A stretch of DNA of 64,000 bases from Lepus europaeus (taxonomy: Eukaryota > Chordata > Mammalia > Lagomorpha > Leporidae), in contig NC_084831.1 in assembly GCF_033115175.1 (NCBI RefSeq), positions 80,113,502 through 80,177,501 on the forward strand, read 5' to 3'. The notes beneath the pieces are model-generated. The model saw only the letters and a program-made list of their open reading frames with translations, ran no database searches and was not told the DNA's origin. The number at the start of each line of letters is the position of its first letter. Position 1 is the first letter of the stretch. Positions 24,861 through 36,836 of the stretch are shown here, piece after piece. The position numbers and the translations under genes were made by a program.

Positions 24861-25454
24861 AGGCAGTACATCTTCATACCCTTGTTCTCTCAGGGCTTTG
24901 TCTTATGGCTGTCCTACATGATAGGAGTTCTAATATCCATAGTTTGGAAAAGAAATGTACAAATTTATTTGAGAATGCATTTCAACAAACTTGAGTCTCT
25001 CTGAAGCCTTTATTCACAATTTTAAAATTACTCTCCTTTGTTCAACACTACCATTAATATCTTCAAGTTCTCATCTCCATATTAGGAGCATTTGAAATGC
25101 TGAAAACTCAATTTTGGATTAAAACACTCAATGTAATTAGCAAAAGCTATGAACACAAGCAATTACTGCTTGGATGCAAACATTCTAATTATAAAATAGT
25201 TTTGGGTCACTGTAAATACAGTAGTGACTCAATCTACTCTATCAATCAGTCAGAGAAAGAAGCCCTGATATTGTGTCCATTGGATCAAGTACATTGAGAT
25301 CTAGGTCTTTCTGTAAGAGGTTTACTTAAAAGCAGAAACATAGGCTATTTTCTCACTCTGTGGTTTTGTTGCCTATTTCCAACCAATTCTGGTATGTACT
25401 CATCCTTTATAGAATACAGTGGGATTAAATTTTAAAATAAAATTAAAATAATAG
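24861..25454. other. Intergenic, no gene
   Basis: AT-rich sequence with a short open stretch and no recognisable coding character or repeat. Confidence 0.4.
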
Positions 25455-25795
25455 AGAGGCAGCCATTGTGGTACACTAGGTAAAGCTGCTGCTTGGGACA
25501 TCTGCATCTTGTATTAGAGTGCCTGGAGTAGTCCTCAGGCACTGTGTGCTTCCAATCCAGCTCCCTGCTAATGTATCTGGGGAGCAGCGGATGATGGTCC
25601 AAGTACTTGGGTCCTTGCCACCCATATGGGAGACCCAGATGGAGTTCCTAGCACCAAGCTTCAGCATGGCCCAGCCCAGCTGTTGAGGGTATTTTCAGAG
25701 TGAACCAAGAATGGAAGATATCTCTCTCCTTTCCTCTCTCCCTCCCTCCATCATTCTGCCTTTCAATTAAATAGATAAATCTTTCTTAACAAAAT
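25455..25795 (+). mobile_element. Older CSINE, + strand
   Basis: Head gaggcagccattgtggtaca, diverged body, CT-rich part, and tail cctttcaattaaatagataa. Confidence 0.83.
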
Positions 25796-25809
25796 TAAAA
25801 TTAAAATCC

Positions 25810-26050
25810 TGGCCATTCTATAAGACACAAATTAAATATCATCATCCCCCAGCTCTATCACTAGCCCTGATTCATCCAGGGAACCCCTAGGGCTGTGATT
25901 TCCTTGTCCCTTCATGCGTGCTGTCCTATACTTGTATTATAGCACTTATCATATAACCTTTATTGGTCAGCCTCCTTTACAGATTCCATAAGGGTAAGAA
26001 CATTTTTTCTTCAGTGCTCATCACAAACCAAATAATCTATGAATATCCAA
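25810..26050 (+). repeat. L2 LINE 3' fragment (probable)
   Basis: The order of ttccataagggtaagaacat, ttcagtgctcatcac and gaatatccaaaggatttgt resembles the L2 3' end. Strongly diverged. Confidence 0.45.
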
Positions 26051-26261
26051 AGGATTTGTCAAAGATGTAACGATCTGTTTTTTACAGATAAAATTTCAAC
26101 TTTGCTCCAGTTACAAAAATCTAAATCTTCCATATTATGAAAAAAAGATTGTAAAATATGTGAGAATTTGGTTTTACACTGTAATTTTAATCATTTTATT
26201 AATATTCCTTCCACAGACCATGAGTTGTCCCCCCTTACCAGGGAAAATGATGTGTCGTGGA

Positions 26262-26500
26262 AGGATAGTGGCAGGAAGGCTATGCAGTTGATGTGGAGTC
26301 TGACTAAAGTTTCAGTTTGGTCTGGCACCTACTGGCTGTGTGACTGGGTGGAAGCTCTTAAGTCTCTGTTTTCTCATTTGTAAATTGAGAAATGGCATCT
26401 ACTTATGCGACAGTCATGAGAACTGAAGGAGTTAATACATTTAAACAACATCCCAAAGTGCTTGGCATATACTAAGAGCTTAATAACTGTTATTTGATTA
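26262..26500 (+). repeat. MIR, + strand
   Basis: Matches MIR order: ctggctgtgtgactgggtgg, tctctgttttctcatttgta, gttaatacatttaaac, and cttggcatatactaagagct followed by taataactgttattt. Confidence 0.8.
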
Positions 26501-26875
26501 GCAGTGGCTTAACTGCAATGACAAATGTCCTGCTCTTCATAATTGCAGTTTCCGGTGGTTATCCTAAATCTAGAAGTCAGAAAGACACACCTTCTGTCAC
26601 CCTAAAAATATTGTCTGCAAGGCAAAAACTTTTCTGACTAGGTAAAAGAGAATGGCAACTCCTGTAAGTTGGACAGCAGTAGCAGGGAAGGAGAGCCTAG
26701 TCTCTGCAAGTCCGGACAGGCCTGCGACCCCTGTGTTCTCAGCACAAGGAATCCACAGCACAACACACCACTGTGGATAGGGAGGCCCAAATGAGGAGGA
26801 GGAAGAAGCAAAGTCTCACAAGACAAAATCCTTCCCATTTATAACCCTGGTTCTGCGTTAATAGTGAGTAATTTG
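26501..26875. other. Intergenic, no gene
   Basis: Nothing recognised. Slightly GC-richer than its surroundings, without an exon-like signal. Confidence 0.4.
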
Positions 26876-27095
26876 GGGCCTGTGCTGAGACATTTCTGGT
26901 TAAGCTAATCCCTGCATTGCCAGAATCCCATATGAGTGCCAGTTTGATCCCAGTTGCTCCACTTCCTATCCAACTCCCTACTAATGTGCCTGGGAAAGCA
27001 GCAGAAGATATATATATTTATAAAACTTATAAATATATTTATATATATATACATATATATGTATATATAAAACTCTGCCTTTAAAAAAAAAGAAA
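26876..27095 (+). mobile_element. CSINE, + strand, with its centre replaced by a (TA)n run
   Basis: Head ggggcctgtgctgagacatt, body to tgggaaagcagcagaag, then (TA)n at 27007-27069, and only the SINE tail aactctgcctttaaaaaaaa after it. Confidence 0.75.
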
Positions 27096-27108
27096 GAAAG
27101 AAAAGCAA

Positions 27109-27601
27109 TGTCAGTTGTGGGTGATCTTGTGCCTGGCTGGAAGACTGCCTGCCTAGCCTATGCAGGAGGTCAAGAGGACATGGCACACCAGGCCCCACCC
27201 CCCTGCAAGGAAAATCCCTGGTTGAGGACTCAGCACACTGAGACCCACATATGAGCTGACTGCTGGGAGGTGGTGGAGCCCCAGGCACATTTTCCCCATA
27301 TCTGCTTCCTGTTGAGGGGCCTTGTAATTGTCAGCTAGATAAAGTGCTCTGGGATGTGGCCCAGACCCATAAGACCAACTGGAAGGCTACGTGGCTTATG
27401 TGACCTTCAAGCTGACTGGAGAAGCATAGCAGTGCCTATATCGGCTTTATCCCATAGAATTAGTGTTGCTACCCTGAGCTAGCTACTCCCCTTTGCCTGC
27501 TCTATAAAAGCTTGTGCCTAACTGCTAATAAATGGATATGTTCACCAAAAATGTCTCCAGTGTTTCTTATCAAAGAACACCATCACCCCACCATACCAAC
27601 A
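27109..27601 (+). mobile_element. Probable solo LTR of an endogenous retrovirus
   Basis: Begins TG and ends CA by the boundaries chosen here. It has the TATA box ctataaaagcttgtgcc (about 27501) and ctaataaatggatatg (polyadenylation signal) about 30 bp later, the usual U3-R order. No internal retroviral genes are nearby. No clear target-site duplication was found, so the ends are approximate. Confidence 0.5.
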
Positions 27602-28316
27602 GTGTGGGCCTCGCAGGACGAGCCTATAGTCAGTTACTCCCTTACTTCCTAAGCAGGTGACTCAACTATGATTTAAAATTCTGTGACAAAGACTTCTCTA
27701 TTACCTTAATAATCAGTACTGAATCCCCAAGAGTTCAGCATTGCTCCCCTAAAGTCTCAGAGAAGATGAAAATCTGGATTGACATGTTAAAATGAAGAAA
27801 AAAGCATGAAACTAACGTCCCACTTCCTGTATTTGGCATATTCTCTCTCCTTATGAGGAATATAAGGGACTTTTCTGATTACTTTAACAAGGCGGAGGTC
27901 AAATGCGGTTTTTTATGACTCTTGAGAAACAGTATTATTGTTTCAAATGTGAATCCACTTTGACTTATTACACCCAATAAAATGTATGTTTGAAATTGAA
28001 AGACAATAGAAGAGAGAATTATTAACACAACAAAGAAAGTTCTCCTAAGCTTTTAAACTCTCACCTAGAATATTGAAATGGTATCATCTGTTACTCACTG
28101 GAATCATCTATTAACCTGATAAACTATTTTCTTTGTTGGGTTATAATGAGAAAACTAAACTGGACAAAAAATTATATTTTGAAGTAAAAAACATGTTTTA
28201 TACATAATAAAGGTCTATATAGAAATAATGCATATGAATTACATTTGCAAAATGAAATATTTACCATTTTTTGTAGTATTGCAAATATCAGCAGATCTTA
28301 CTTAAAAATGAAACAG
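27602..28316. other. Intergenic, no gene
   Basis: AT-rich sequence; nothing recognised. Confidence 0.4.
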
Positions 28317-28680
28317 GGCCGACGCCGTGGCTCAATAAGCTAATCCTCCACCTGCAGCGCTGGCACACCAGGTTCTAGTCCCAGTTGGGGTGCCGGATAC
28401 TGTCCCAGTTGCCCCCCTTCCAGGCCAGCTCTCTGCTATGGCCCGGGAGTGCAGTGGAGGATGGCCCAAGTGCTTGGGCCCTGCACCTGCATGGGAGACC
28501 AGGAGAAGCACCTGGCTCCTGGCTTCGGATCAGCACAGTACACCGGCTGCAGCACGCTGGCCACGGTGGCCATTGGAGGGTGAACCAACGGCAAAGGAAG
28601 ACCTTTCTCTCTGTCTCTCTCCCTCTCACTGTCCACTCTGCCTGTCAAAAAAATTAAAAAATTAAAAAATTTTAAAAAGT
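28317..28680 (+). mobile_element. CSINE, + strand
   Basis: Head gggccgacgccgtggctcaa, body, and tail cactgtccactctgcctgtc followed by (AAATT)n. Flanked by tgaaacag copies at about 28309-28316 and 28680-28687. Confidence 0.93.
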
Positions 28681-28794
28681 GAAACAGAAGCAAGTGTTTG
28701 GCATGATGGTTAAGTCACCACTTGGGAGGGCAAAAGTGGTTGCCAAATTCCTTCACCTCTTCTGCTATTTCCTTACTATTTTTCTTTATTTTTA

Positions 28795-29988
28795 TTTTTT
28801 ATTAAACTTTTATTTAATGAATATAAATTTCCAAAGTACAGCTTATGGATTACAATGGCTTCCCCCCTCCCATAACTTCCAAGTGATCAATTTCAGTTCA
28901 CAATTGATGGCTCTGATAGTTCTAAGAGTCAAAGGGATCACACAAACAAGACTAGTGTCTGCTAATACTAACTGATAGAATCAAAAAGGGAGAGAACGAT
29001 CCAACATGGGAAGTGGGATACACAGCAGACTCATAGAATGGAAGATGTCCTAAACAGCACTCTGGCTTCAGAATCAGCTCTTAAGGCATTCGGATCTGGC
29101 TGAAGAGCCCATGAGAGTATTGCATGGAAAGCCAAGACACCATGGAAAAGAAAAAAAAGAAGACCTACTGACGCCATGAACAGGAGTGTCAAATTGGTAA
29201 GTCAGCAACAGAAGTCACTGTGTACTTACATCCCATGTGGGATCTGTCCTTAATGTGTTGTCTAATGTGCAGTGATGCTATAACTAGTACTGAAACAGTA
29301 TTTTTACACTTTGTGTTTCTGTGTGGGTACAAACTGATGAGATCTCTACTAATTATATACTGAATCGATCTTCTGTATATAAAGATAATTGGAAATGAAA
29401 AAAAAAAACCTGGTGTTAAATTGGAAATGGCATAGAAAATTAATTTTTAAAAAAAAATATTATGTGGGATCTCTGTCATTAATGTGCTGTACACTCTTAT
29501 TTAATGCTATAACTAGTACTCCAACAGTATGTTTCACTTTGTGTTTCTATGTGGGTGCAAACTGTTGAAATCTTTACTTAATATATACTAAACTGATCTT
29601 CTGTATATAAAGAGAATTGAAAATGAATCGTGATGTGATTGGAAGGGGAGAGGGAGCGGGAAAGGGGAGGGTTGTGGGTGGGAGGGAAGTTTTAGGAGGG
29701 GGAAGCCATTGTAACCCATAAGCTGTACTTTGGAAATTTGTATTCATTAAATAAAAGATTAATTAAAAAAAAAAAAAGATCTCTGTGAGTGAGATCCCAG
29801 TGGAAAGAACGGGGCCATCAAAGATGGAGGTACCTTTCTCCGAAGGGAGGAGAGAACTTCCACTTTGACTATGACCCTATCGGAATAAGATCAAAGTCGG
29901 CGAACTCTAAAGGCTTCCATAGCCTTGGCAACTCATGACTAGAGCCTAGGGAGATTACTGACGCCATAAACAAGAGTGTCAAATTGTT
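28795..29988. mobile_element. Rearranged L1 3'-end composite
   Basis: Three parts. 28797-28880 is an L1 3' end in minus orientation. 28881-29775 is an L1 3' UTR in plus orientation, running to a normal 3' end and A-tail. 29776-29988 is a further plus-oriented 3' UTR segment. That last segment (agatctctgtgagtgagatc onward) is what is missing from the middle part between agaagacct and actgacgcc near 29167, plus about 30 bp of overlap. Sequence resembling ttttctttattttt flanks the whole block and may be a target-site duplication. Confidence 0.75.
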
Positions 29989-30002
29989 TTCTTTATTTTT
30001 TT

Positions 30003-30247
30003 TTAAAGACTTATTTAATCGAAGGACAAAGCAACAGACAGAGAGGGAGAGATAGATGATAGATGATAGAAGATACGTAGATAGATAGACAGATAGACAG
30101 ACAGACAGACTAACTTTCCATTTTCTATTTCAGGCTATAGCAGAGAGTTCAATTGGAAAATGAGCATCTGGGACTAGAACTGGTACCATAGGGGATGACG
30201 GCACTATACAATGGGGCTTTAGCCAGGTGTGCCACAGCACCTGCCCC
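30003..30247 (-). mobile_element. Partial CSINE, minus strand, with a GATA/GACA repeat
   Basis: aaagacttatttaatcgaag, (GATA)n/(GACA)n at about 30048-30110, then the reverse SINE end gtgccacagcacctgcccct. Confidence 0.75.
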
Positions 30248-30599
30248 TGAATAAATATTAACTATGAGTACTAATCATCCTGCGTCATTGTTAGCCAGAA
30301 AACTACCAGGTATTTTAGGTGTGCTTGTAGCAAATTCCACTCACAATTTACTGCAAAGGATTCTTTTATTTTTAGTTTAATAACTTTATTTTTTCAAGTC
30401 TTCCAAGACTTATCAAAGTCTTTAAAATCATTCTGCTTCAAACCCAATTCGCCTAATTTGGTAGTGTTTGAATTTTTTTAAAAAATTTTATTTAATGAAT
30501 ATAAATTTCCAAAGTACAGCTTATGGATTACAATGCCCCCCCCCATAACTTCACTCCCACACGCAACCCTCCCTTTCCCGCTCCCTCTCCCCTTCCATT

Positions 30600-31008
30600 C
30601 ACATCAAGATTCATTTTCAATTCTCTTTATATACAGAAGATCAGTTTAGTATATATTAAGTAAAGATTTCAACAGTTTGCCCCCATATAGCAACACAAAG
30701 TGAAAAATACTATTGGAGTATTAGTTATAGCATTAAATAACAGTGTACAGCACATTAAAGACAGAGATCCTACATGATATTTTTTAAAAATTAATTAATT
30801 TTCTATGCCATTTCCAATTTAACACCAGGTTTTTTTTTTCATTTTCAATTATCTTTATATACAGAAGATCGATTCAGTATATAATTAGTAAAGATTTCAT
30901 CAGTTTGCACCCACACAGAAACACAAAGTGTAAAAATACTGTTTCAGTACTAGTTATAGCATCACTGCACATTAGACAACACATTAAGGACAGATCCCAC
31001 ATGGGATG
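30600..31008 (-). repeat. Tandem duplication inside the L1 3' UTR
   Basis: Two similar units, about 30604-30775 and 30836-31008, each containing tctttatatacagaagatc, a caaagtg...aaaatact stretch, and a ttagttatagcat stretch ending in an acattaa.gacag word. The units are diverged from each other. The same doubled arrangement occurs in the composite at 29240-29400 and 29455-29625. Confidence 0.85.
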
Positions 31009-31911
31009 TAAGTACACAGTGACTCCTGTTGTTGACTTAACAAATTGACACTCTTGTTTATGGCGTCAGTAATCTCCCTAGGCTCTAGTCATGAGTTGCC
31101 AAGGCTATGGAAGCCTTTAGGGTTCGCCGACTTTGATCTTATTCCGACAGGGTCATAGTCAAAGTGGAAGTTCTCTCCTCCCTTCAGTGAAAGGTACCTC
31201 CATCTTTGATGGCCCCGTTCTTTCCACTGGGATCTCACTCGCAGAGATCTTTCATTTAGGTCTTCTTTTTTTTTTTCTTTTCCAGGGTGCCTTAGCGTTC
31301 CAGGCCTACAATACTCTCATGGGCTCTTCAGCCATATCCGAATGCCTTAAGGGCTGATTCTGAGGCCAGAGTGCTGTTTAGGACATCTTCCATTCTATGA
31401 GTCTGCTGTGTATCCCGCTTCCCATGTTGGATCGTTCTCTCCCTTTTTGATTCTATCAGTATTAGCAGACACTAGTCTTGTTTGTGTGATCCCTTTTACT
31501 CTTAGACCTATCAGAGTCATCAATTATGAACTGAAATTGATCACTTGGACTAGTGAGATGGCATTGGTACATGTCACCTTGATGGGATTGTATTGGAATC
31601 CCCTGGCACATTTCTAAATCCACCATTAGTGGCAAGTCAGCTTCAGCATGTCCCAAATTGTACATCTCCTCCCTCTCTAATTCCCACTCATATATAACAG
31701 GGATCACTTTTCAGTTAATTTTAAACACCTAAGAATAATTGTGTGTCAATTACAGAGTTTAACCACTAGTACTAGAACAACAACAACAAAAAAAAATACT
31801 AAAAAGGATAAAGTATTACATTGTACATCAAGAGTCAGGACAAGGGCTGATCAGGTCATTGTTTCTTATAGTGTCCATTTCACTTCAACAGGTTTCCCCT
31901 TTGGTGCTCAG

Positions 31912-34900
31912 TTAGTTTTCACTGATCAGGGAAAACAAATGATATTTGTCTCTTTGGGACTGGCTTAATTCACTCAGCATGATGTTTTCCAGATTCCTCC
32001 ATCTTGTTGCAAATGACTGGGTTTCATTGTTTTTGACTGCTGTATAGTATTCTATGGAGTACATGTCCCATAATTTCTTTATGCAGTCTACTGTTGATGG
32101 GCACTTGGGTTGGTTCCACATCTTAGCTATTGTGAATTGAGCTGCAATAAACATTAATGTGAAGATGGCTTTTTTGAATGCCAAATTAATTTCCTTTGAG
32201 TAAATTCCAAGGAGTGGGATGGCTGGGTTGCATGAGAGGGTTATATTCAGGTTTCTGAGGAATCTCCAGACTGACTTCCATAGTGGCTTAACCAGTTTGC
32301 ATTCCCACCAACAGTGGGTTAGTGTCCCTTTTTCCCCACATCCTCGCCAGCATCTATTGTTGGTAGATTTCTGAATGTTAGCCATTCTAACCGGGGTGAG
32401 ATGAAACCTCATTGTGGTTTTGATTTGCATTTCTCTGATTGCTAGTGATCTTGAACATTTTTTCATGTGTCTGCTGGCCATTTGGATTTCCTCTTTGGAA
32501 AAATGTCTATTGACGTCCTTGGCCCATCGCTTAAGTGGGTTGTTTGTTTTGTTGTTCTGGAGTTTCTTAATTTGTTTGTAGATTCTGGTTATCAACCCTT
32601 TATCTGTATCACACTTTGCAAATATTTTTTCCCATTCGGTCGGTTTCCTATTCACTTTCCTGACTGTTTCTTTTGCAGTACAGAAACTTCTCAATTTGAT
32701 GCAATCCCAAATGTTAATTTTGGCTTTGACTGTCTGTGCTTCTGGGGTATTTTCCAAGAAGTCTTTGCCAGTACCTATATCTTGCAGGGTTTCGCCAATG
32801 CTCTCTAATAATTTGATGGTGTTGGGTCGTAGATTCAAGTCTTTAATCCATGTTGAGTGAATTTTTGTGTAAGGTGAAAGGTAGGGATCTTGCTTCATGA
32901 TTCTGCATGTGGAAATCCAATTTTCCCAGCACCATTTATTGAATAGACTGTCCTTATTCCAGAGATTGGTTTTGGATCCTTGATCAAATATGAGTTGGCT
33001 GCAGATGTTTGGTTTGATTTCTGGTGTTTCTATTCTGTTCCATTGGTCTATCCATCTGTTTCTGTACCAGTACTATGCTGTTTTGATAACCACTGCCCTG
33101 TAGTATGTCCTGAAATTTGGTATTTTGATGCCTCTGGCTTTGTTTTTGTTGTACAAGATTGCTTTGGCTATTCGAGGTGTCCTGTGTCTCCATATGAATT
33201 TCAGCATCGTTTTTTCCAGATCTGAGAAGAATATTTTGCAATCTTGATTGGTATTGCATTGAATGTATAAATTGCTTTTGGGAGAATAGACATTTTGATG
33301 ATATTGATTCTTCTAACCCATGATCATGGAAGATTTCTCCATTTTTTGGTATCCTCTTCTATTTCTTTCTTTAAGGTTTTGTAATTTTCATCATAGATAT
33401 CTTTATGTCCTTGGTTAAGTTTATTCCAAGGTATTTGATTGTTTTTGTAGCTATTGTGAATGGCATTGATCTTAGAAGTTCTTCCTCAGCCGTGCCATTG
33501 CCTATGTATACAAAGGCTGTTGATTTTTATGCATTGATTTTATATCCTACTACTTTGCCAAACTTGTCTATGAGTTCCAATAGTCTCTTAGTAGACTTCT
33601 TTGGGTCCCCTAAATAAAGAATCCTATCATCTGCAAAGAGGGATAGTTTGAGTTCTTCCTTCTCAAATTGTGTCCCTTTAATTTCTTTTTCTTGCCCAAT
33701 AGCTCTGGCTAAAACTTCCAGAACTATATTGAAGAGCAGTGGTGAGAGTGGGCATCCCTGTCTGGTACCAGATCTCAGCGGAAATGCTTTCAACTTTTCC
33801 TCATTCAATAGGATGTTGTCCATGGGTTTTTCATAAATTGCTTTGGTTGTATTGAGGAATGTTCCTGCCATACCCAGTTTGCTTAGAGTTTTCATCATGA
33901 AAGGGTGTTGTATTTTATCAAATGCTTTCTCTGCGTCTATTGAGAGAATCATATGGTTTTTCTTCTGCAGTCTGTTACTTTGGTGTATCACATTGATTGT
34001 TTTGCAAACGTTGAACCATCCCTGCATACCAGGGATAAATCCCACTTGGTCTGGGTGGATGATCTTTCTGATGTGTTGTTGCATTCTATTGGCCAGAATT
34101 TTGTTGAGGATTTTTGCATCTATGTTCATCAGGGATATTGATCTGTAATTCTCTTTCAATGCTGCATCTTTTTCTGGGTTAGGAATTAAGGTGATGCTGG
34201 CTTCATAGAAAGAATTTGGGAGGATTCCCTCTTTTTCGAATGTTCTGAATAGTTTGAGAAGAATTGGAGTTAGTTCTTCTTTGAATGTCTGGTAGAATTC
34301 AGCGGTGAATCCATCTGGTCCTGGGCTTTTCTTTTTTGGGAGGGCCTTTATTACTGTTTCAATTTCTGTCTCTGTTATGAGTCTGTTTAGGTTTTCTATG
34401 TCTTCCTGGTTCAATTTAGGTAGGTTGTATGTGTCCAGGAACCTGTCCATTTCTGATAGATTTCCCTGCTTGCTGGCATACAAGTCCTTGTAGTAATTTC
34501 TGATAATTCTTTTTATTTCTGTGGTGTCTGTTGTTACGTTTCCATTTTCATCTCTGATTTTATTGATTTGGGTCTTTTCTCTTCTTTTTTTAGTTAGTTG
34601 GGCCAATGGGGTGTCAATTTTGTTTATTTTTTCAAAAAACCAGCTCCTCGTTTGGCTGATTTTTGTAATGTTTTTTTTTTGGATTCAATCCTGTTGATTC
34701 CTTCTCTGATTTTAATTATTTCTCTTCTCCTACTGGGTTTGGGTTTGGTTTGCTGCAGATTTTCTAGATCCTTGAGATGAACTGAAAGCTCATCTATTTG
34801 GTGCCTTTCCAATTTCTTAATGTAGGCACCTATTGATATAAACTTTCCTCTTAACAATGCTTTTGTTGTATCCCAGAGGTTTTGGTATGTTGTGCTGTTA

Positions 34901-35731
34901 TCCTCATTTACTTCCAGAAAATTTTGATTTCTCTTTTAATTTCTTCCATGACCCATTGTTCATTCAGGATCATGTTGTTCCATCTCCATGTGTTTGCACG
35001 TGCTCTAGGGATTCCCGAGTTGCTAATTTCCAATTTCATTCCTTTGTGGTCTTAGAAGCTGCATGGTATGATTCTAATTCTTTTGAATTTGCTGAGACTT
35101 GCTTTATGGCCTAGTATGTGGTCAATCCTAGAGAAGGTTCCATGTACTGCTGAGAAGAATGTAAATTCTTTATGTGTAGGATGAAATGTTCTGTAGATAT
35201 CTGTTAGATCCATTTGGGCTATAGTGTCGTTTAAATCTACTCTCTCCTTGTTGATCTTCTGTCCTGTTGATCTGTCTATCTCTGAGAGTGGAGTATTGAA
35301 GTCCCCCAGTACTATTGTATTAGGGTCTAAGTCTCCCTTTAATTCCCTTAACAAGTCTTTTAAATAAACCGGTGCCCTGTAATTAGGTGCATATACATGA
35401 AATCGTTATATCTTCCTATTGAATGGATCCCTTAATCATTATATAGTGCCCCTCTTTGTCTCTCCTAACAGTTTTTGTGGTAAAGTTTATGTTGTCCGAT
35501 ATTAAGATGGCTACACCTGCTCTTTTTCCATTTTTGTTGGCATGGTATCTTTTTCCAGCCTTTCACTTTCAGTCTGTATGCATCATTGTTGGAAAGATTT
35601 GGTTCTTGTAAGCAGCAAAAAGACAGGTTTTGTTCCTTAACCCAATCAGCAAATCTGTGTCTTTTAACTGGACAGTTCAGGCCATTAACATTCAATGTGA
35701 CTGTTGAGAAGGGGTATCTTTGCCCTGCCAT
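31912..35731 (-). pseudogene. L1 ORF2 (endonuclease and reverse transcriptase), several frameshifts
   Basis: Endonuclease starts with STVTLNVNGLN and continues with FHPTHKEFTFF and FSRIDHILGHKASLSKFK. The RT block 34606-33527 contains [52 protein letters not shown] and the catalytic [12 protein letters not shown]. The C-terminal block 32898-31912 (328 codons) contains [20 protein letters not shown]. The blocks lie in different frames, so the reading frame is broken at several places although long parts remain open. Confidence 0.93.
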
Positions 35732-35799
35732 TTGCCAAAGATATTTTCTAATATATGCTTTGAGATTCCTGTGATCTTTTGCTGTGAGGTTTCCTTCCT

Positions 35800-36836
35800 T
35801 TACCTTCTTTCATATTGGTGACCGTGTTTCTGTGTTTCTGTGTGTAACACATCTTTAAGCATCTTTTGCAGGGCTGGACGAGTGGCAACAAATTCTTTCA
35901 ATTTCTGTTTGCTGTGAAAGGTCTTTCTTTCACTTTCATTCACAAATGAGAGCTTTGCAGGATATAATATTCTGGGCTGGCAGTTTTTCTCTCTTAGTAC
36001 CTGGGCTATATCTCGCCATTCCCTCCTAGCGTGTAGTGTTTCCAGTGAGAAGTCAGCTGTGAGTCTAATTGGAGATCCTCTGAGAGTAATCTGTTGTTTC
36101 TCTCTTGCGCATTTTAAGATCTTTTTTTTATGTTTCACTGTGGTGAGTCTAATTACAATGTGTTGTGGTGAGGATCTCTTTTGGTCATGTTTATTAGGGG
36201 TTCTATGAGCTTCCTGTACTTGGATGTCTCTGTCCTTCTCCAAACCTGGGAAATTTTCTGCTAGTATCTCACTAAAAAGGCCTTCTAATCCTTTCTCCCT
36301 CTCCATGTCTTCAGGAACTCCTAGAACCCGAATGTTGGGTTTTTAATAGTATCCTGTAGATTACTGACAGTATTTTTTAGATTTCTAATTTCCTCTTCTT
36401 TTCTTTGGATTGACTGTATACTTTCCTGTGCTCTGTCATCTAAGTCCGATATTCTCTCTTCTGCTTCACCCATTCTGTTTTTAAGGCTCTCTAATGTGTT
36501 TTTCATTTGATCTATTGAGTTCTTCATTTCATTATGGTTTCTCGTCACTATCACAGTTTCTTGTTCTACTAGTTGTTTCATTTCATTTTGATTCCTCCTT
36601 AATATTTCATTTTCATGAGTGAGATTTTCTATCTTGTCCATTAAGGATTTCTGTAGTTCAAGAATTTGTTTTTGAGAACTTCTAAATGTTCTTATCAACT
36701 TTTTGAGATCTGCTTCTTGCATTTCCTCTATCTCTTCATCTTCATAATCTTGAATTGGGGTGTCTTGTTCATTTGGGGGCATCATAGTGTCTTCCTTGCT
36801 CTTGTTACCTTGGTTTCTGTGTTTGTTGTTTGGCAT
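35800..36836 (-). pseudogene. L1 ORF1 (RNA-binding protein), one frameshift
   Basis: An N-terminal frame (36836-36321, 171 codons) begins MPNNKHRNQGNKSKED and carries a coiled coil (KNRMGEAEERISDLDDRAQE). The C-terminal frame (36306-35800, 168 codons) carries the RRM and C-terminal domain words (AHRTPNKHDQKRSSPQHIVI, RREWRDIAQVLREKNCQPRI). One base change in length near the run at about 36340-36345 separates them. Apart from this lesion the protein looks intact, so the copy is fairly young. Confidence 0.93.

Noticed and set aside
27109..27601. Active endogenous retrovirus
   Set aside because: Only an LTR-like segment is present, with no gag, pol or env nearby.
30048..30110. GATA/GACA repeats as a CRISPR-like array
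   Set aside because: Simple tetranucleotide microsatellite inside a SINE remnant, without spacers. The organism is a mammal.
31912..34606. Long minus-strand open frames (328 and 359 codons) as a possible independent gene
   Set aside because: Their text is L1 ORF2 (reverse transcriptase with FADD, and the CCHC-like C-terminal part). They lie in different frames inside one L1 flanked by a target-site duplication.
36321..36836. 171-codon coiled-coil protein
   Set aside because: It is the N-terminal part of L1 ORF1, continued in another frame at 36306-35800.
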